From positions 62,001 through 126,000 of the forward strand of contig NZ_JAMXLE010000001.1 of assembly GCF_024055895.1 (NCBI RefSeq): a DNA stretch of 64,000 nucleotides, in the 5' to 3' direction. Position 1 is the first letter of the stretch. Each line of letters opens with the position of its first letter. Of the stretch, positions 60,986 through 64,000 are shown one piece after another. The translations under genes and the position numbers were made by a program. This DNA is from Rhizobium sp. L1K21 (lineage in GTDB: Bacteria > Pseudomonadota > Alphaproteobacteria > Rhizobiales > Rhizobiaceae). Under the pieces are notes generated by a model. It worked only from the letters and a program-made list of their open reading frames with translations. It made no database searches and was not told the origin of the DNA.

Positions 60986-61672
60986 ATGCGGATCGGTATT
61001 CTTGTCGCGGGGCATGTGCCTGACGAGATGATTGGGAAATATGGCGACTATGATCATATTTTCAGCCAGTTTCTGGCTGACCCGCAGCTGACATTCAAAG
61101 CCTATCCGGTGGTGGATGGTGTTTTTCCCGAAAATCTTGATGAGGCCGATGGCTGGCTCATTACCGGCTCCAAATATGGTGCTTATGAGCCGCATCCCTG
61201 GATCCCGCCGCTGGAAGACCTCATTCGCAAGATCTACGAGGCGCGCATGCCCTTGATCGGTGTCTGTTTTGGCCACCAGATCATTGCCCAGGCTTTGGGC
61301 GGCCGTGTCGAGAAATTCGGTGGCGGCTGGATTGCCGGTCCGTGCAAAATTGAGCGCGATGATATTGGTGGTGAACAGCAGATTCTGGCCTGGCATCAGG
61401 ATCAGGTGACGAAGAAGCCGGATGCGGCAGAGGTCGTCGGTTCTTCGCCCGGCTGCGAATTTGCAATCCTTCGTTATGGTCCGAATGTCCTGACCTACCA
61501 GGCGCACCCGGAATTTACGCCGGACTTTATCAAGGATCTGGCTGAGGCGCGGCAGGGGCTTCTGCCGCCGGAAATGGAGGCGAATGTGGCTTCCAGTGAA
61601 CCCTCAACCGATCGGGCGGCACTGGCGAAGGAAATAAAACATCACTGGCTGGATCATCAACCGGTTTCGTGA
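60986..61672 (+). CDS. Class I glutamine amidotransferase-like protein
   Basis: A 228-residue protein. The triad is present: C94 (GVCFGHQ), H174 and E176 (YQAHPEF). The body (GWLITGSKYGAYEPHPWIPPLEDLIRKIYE) matches stand-alone GATases related to gamma-glutamyl peptidases. AGGGA before ATG 60986 decides the start, 68 bp after the regulator stop; a longer frame overlapping the regulator lacks homology. Its role beside carnitine genes is unclear, possibly hydrolysis of a gamma-glutamyl conjugate. Confidence 0.82.
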   Translation: MRIGILVAGHVPDEMIGKYGDYDHIFSQFLADPQLTFKAYPVVDGVFPENLDEADGWLITGSKYGAYEPHPWIPPLEDLIRKIYEARMPLIGVCFGHQIIAQALGGRVEKFGGGWIAGPCKIERDDIGGEQQILAWHQDQVTKKPDAAEVVGSSPGCEFAILRYGPNVLTYQAHPEFTPDFIKDLAEARQGLLPPEMEANVASSEPSTDRAALAKEIKHHWLDHQPVS

Positions 61673-61680
61673 ACGACAAC

Positions 61681-61705
61681 CCCCCGGATCGCTCCGGGGG
61701 TTTTT
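61681..61705 (+). terminator. Terminator of the GATase gene
   Basis: CCCCCGGA (61681-61688), TCGC loop, TCCGGGGG (61693-61700), then T5. It faces the convergent pntB stop. Confidence 0.88.
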
Positions 61706-61730
61706 GCTTTTCGCCGCTCTGTCGTGCTGA

Positions 61731-63164
61731 TCAGCTGATCAGGCCGATGAGCTTGGTGATGGATTCCTTCGCATCACCGTAATACATGCGGGTATTGTCC
61801 TTGTAGAAAAGCGGGTTTTCGATACCCGAGTAACCGGTGCCCTGGCCGCGCTTGGAGACGAAGACCTGCTTGGCTTTCCAGACTTCCAGAACCGGCATGC
61901 CGGCAATCGGGGAGTTCGGGTCTTCCTGGGCTGCCGGGTTCACGATGTCATTGGAGCCGATCACGATCACAACGTCAGTATCGGGGAAATCCTCGTTGAT
62001 CTCGTCCATTTCCAGAACGATATCATAAGGCACCTTGGCTTCGGCCAAAAGCACGTTCATGTGTCCTGGCAGACGGCCAGCCACCGGGTGGATCGCAAAG
62101 CGAACTTCCTTGCCGGCTGCGCGCAGCTTGCGGGTGAGTTCTGATACGGCCTGCTGGGCTTGTGCAACCGCCATGCCGTAACCCGGAACGATGATGACGC
62201 TGTCGGCATCATTGAGCGCTGCGGCAACGCCTTCAGCATCAATTGCCACCTGCTCGCCTTCCACTTCCATGGCAGGGCCGGTGGTGCCGCCAAAGCCGCC
62301 GAGGATGACGGAGATGAAGGAGCGGTTCATGGCCTTGCACATGATGTAGGACAGGATTGCGCCGGACGAACCAACCAGAGCGCCAACGACGATCAAGAGG
62401 TCGTTCGACAGCGAAAAGCCGATTGCCGCAGCAGCCCAGCCCGAATAGGAGTTGAGCATCGAAACCACAACCGGCATATCGGCGCCACCAATGCCCATGA
62501 TCAGGTGATAGCCGATGAAGAGTGCGGCAATCGTCATGATGATGACTGCGGTGGTAGACCCGGTTCCCAGATAGACCAGCAGCAGAATGAGGGAGATCAA
62601 CGCGGCGGCGGCATTCAGCATATGGCCGCCGGGCAGCTTCTTGGCTTTTCCGTCGACTTTGCCCGCCAATTTCCCAAAGGCGATCACCGAGCCGGTGAAC
62701 GTCACCGCACCAATGAAAATGCCGAGGAAAGTTTCAATGCGAAGAATGTTGATTTCCGCACCGCTCTTGTGCGCGACGACGGCGGCAAAGCCTTCCAATG
62801 TGGAGCGGGCGGCTTCGTCCATGCCGAAAATGCGGATCATTTCAATATGCGTGTTGAAACCGATCAGCACCGCGGCCAGGCCAACCAGCGAATGCATGGC
62901 TGCGACCAGCTGCGGCATTTCGGTCATCTGGACGCGTTGAGCGACAATCCAGCCGATCGTGCCGCCGGCAATCACCAGCACGATGGAGAGGAGCCAAAGG
63001 CCCGCACCCGGTCCGGCGAGTGTCGCCAGAACCGCCAGCGCCATGCCTGCGATGCCATACCAGACGGCGCGCTTGGCGCTTTCCTGCCCGGAAAGCCCAC
63101 CAAGAGACAGGATGAAGAGAACTGCCGCAACAACATAGGCGGCTGTGGTGAAACCGAATTCCAT
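61731..63164 (-). CDS. pntB: NAD(P) transhydrogenase subunit beta
   Basis: A 477-residue protein. About nine membrane helices (1-270) carry the proton path, followed by the NADP-binding dIII domain with [43 protein letters not shown] and [43 protein letters not shown]. It couples proton entry to reduction of NADP+ by NADH. It starts 16 bp after pntA. Confidence 0.95.
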   Translation of the reverse strand: MEFGFTTAAYVVAAVLFILSLGGLSGQESAKRAVWYGIAGMALAVLATLAGPGAGLWLLSIVLVIAGGTIGWIVAQRVQMTEMPQLVAAMHSLVGLAAVLIGFNTHIEMIRIFGMDEAARSTLEGFAAVVAHKSGAEINILRIETFLGIFIGAVTFTGSVIAFGKLAGKVDGKAKKLPGGHMLNAAAALISLILLLVYLGTGSTTAVIIMTIAALFIGYHLIMGIGGADMPVVVSMLNSYSGWAAAAIGFSLSNDLLIVVGALVGSSGAILSYIMCKAMNRSFISVILGGFGGTTGPAMEVEGEQVAIDAEGVAAALNDADSVIIVPGYGMAVAQAQQAVSELTRKLRAAGKEVRFAIHPVAGRLPGHMNVLLAEAKVPYDIVLEMDEINEDFPDTDVVIVIGSNDIVNPAAQEDPNSPIAGMPVLEVWKAKQVFVSKRGQGTGYSGIENPLFYKDNTRMYYGDAKESITKLIGLIS

Positions 63165-63180
63165 TATACGTTACTCCCCA

Positions 63181-64000
63181 TCAAGACTTCTGGAACATGG
63201 CAAGCATGCGCCGGGTGACCATGAAGCCACCAAATATGTTTATCCCGGCCATGAAGACGGAGAGCGCGGCAAGCGCAATAACCAGCCAGCTTCCCGATCC
63301 AATTTGCATCAGAGCGCCCAGGATGATGATTGAGGAGATAGCGTTTGTGACTGCCATCAGAGGGGTATGCAATGCATGAGACACATTCCAGATGACCTGG
63401 AAACCCACGAAACATGACAGAACAAAGACGATGAAATGCGACATGAAACTCGCCGGTGCAAAAAGACCGGCCAGCAGAATGAGCGCACCGCCGACAGTCA
63501 ACAAGGTCACCTGCTGCTTGGTCGCCTGCTTGAAGGCTGCAGTTTCAGCCGCGCGTTTTTCCTCTGGCGTCAGCTCCTTGGCTTTTTCCTTCGGTTTTTG
63601 GGCTGCAATGGCCTGCACCTTGGGGGGTGGTGGCGGGAAGGTTATTTCGCCTTCGAAGGCCACCGTCGCGCCACGGATGACATCGTCTTCCATATTGTGA
63701 ACCACCTTGCCGTCCTTGGCCGGCGTCAGGTCCGTCATCATATGGCGGATGTTGGTGGAATACAGCGTGGAGGCCTGTGCGGCCATGCGGCTCGGGAAGT
63801 CCGTGTAACCGATCACGGTCACACCGTTCTTCGACACGATCTTTTCGTCCGCAACCGTCAGGTCGCAGTTACCACCACGTTCAGCTGCGAGGTCGACGAT
63901 CACCGAACCCGGCTTCATCATCGCAACCATGTCTTCGAGCCACAGCTTCGGCGCATCGCGACCGGGGATCAGCGCTGTGGTGATCACGATATCAATATCA
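63181..64000 (-). CDS. pntA: NAD(P) transhydrogenase subunit alpha, C-terminal part (5' end outside window)
   Basis: The frame is open to the right edge of the window, so only the last ~273 residues are seen. They include [46 protein letters not shown] (end of the NAD-binding dI domain), a proline/lysine linker ([28 protein letters not shown]) and four membrane helices ([18 protein letters not shown]...). This is the single-subunit alpha form with its own membrane part. Confidence 0.95.
   Translation of the reverse strand, partial: DIDIVITTALIPGRDAPKLWLEDMVAMMKPGSVIVDLAAERGGNCDLTVADEKIVSKNGVTVIGYTDFPSRMAAQASTLYSTNIRHMMTDLTPAKDGKVVHNMEDDVIRGATVAFEGEITFPPPPPKVQAIAAQKPKEKAKELTPEEKRAAETAAFKQATKQQVTLLTVGGALILLAGLFAPASFMSHFIVFVLSCFVGFQVIWNVSHALHTPLMAVTNAISSIIILGALMQIGSGSWLVIALAALSVFMAGINIFGGFMVTRRMLAMFQKS

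Noticed and set aside
62160-63218. A 352-codon plus-strand open frame opposite pntB, rich in His, Asp and Gly.
   Set aside because: It is a compositional mirror of the transhydrogenase membrane domain; pntB is certain.

Overview
The window looks like chromosome of a free-living or host-associated alphaproteobacterium of the order Hyphomicrobiales (Rhizobiales), probably near Brucellaceae/Ochrobactrum. The reasons are a complete PhyR-NepR-EcfG general stress module with HWE-type kinases, GGAAC-N16-C(G/A)TT promoters, a fused carnitine dehydrogenase-thioesterase, and several Tat- and Sec-exported solute-binding proteins. No rRNA, tRNA, phage or CRISPR was recognised. The only mobile element seen is one 268-bp MITE-like repeat.

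Layout. (1) 1-14656: an unusual locus of exported proteins. It holds the C-terminal end of a caspase-like protein with a glycan-binding discoidin-type domain, a VanX-like D,D-dipeptidase, a NOX/ferric-reductase-type membrane flavocytochrome, a 1067-residue tetraheme cytochrome c with a DUF4384-like tail, a 1341-residue TPR-CHAT protease, a ClpP-like/SH3 protein, a second caspase-like protease and two OmpA-like proteins on the opposite strand. (2) 14669-21147: homogentisate degradation. marR-maiA is divergent from hmgA, a fumarylacetoacetase-like gene, an MBL-fold gene, a flavin monooxygenase and a DUF2783 gene. A tandem operator is embedded in the promoter. (3) 21336-40299: a general stress response island with regulators (crp-like, receiver-kinase hybrid, ecfG, nepR, phyR, HWE kinase), small membrane and stress proteins, Dps, CsbD, an antiporter-USP fusion and a PQQ glucose dehydrogenase. 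Ten candidate sigma-EcfG promoters lie here.

(4) 40344-45668: a GntR-family regulator and a YtfQRT-YjfF type sugar (galactofuranose-like) ABC transporter. (5) 46020-46287: the MITE, between flanking TA dinucleotides. (6) 46341-57007: two alpha/beta hydrolases, two closely similar Tat-exported dipeptide-type binding proteins, one set of permeases and a fused double ATPase, with an XRE-type regulator. (7) 57361-61672: carnitine catabolism (3-dehydrocarnitine cleavage enzyme, carnitine dehydrogenase fused to a thioesterase, CdhR-like regulator, glutamine amidotransferase). (8) 61731-64000: pntB and the end of pntA, proton-translocating transhydrogenase.

How the parts work together. Region 1 could carry electrons from cytosolic NAD(P)H through a two-heme-b membrane protein to periplasmic cytochrome c, next to four kinds of exported peptidase. 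That linkage is an inference from gene order and a shared DUF4384-like domain, and it is the best candidate for an undescribed system. Region 2 converts 3-hydroxyphenylacetate or homogentisate to fumarate and acetoacetate. Region 3 both encodes the stress switch and contains many of its likely targets. Regions 6-7 suggest uptake and hydrolysis of amide or ester compounds beside carnitine breakdown.
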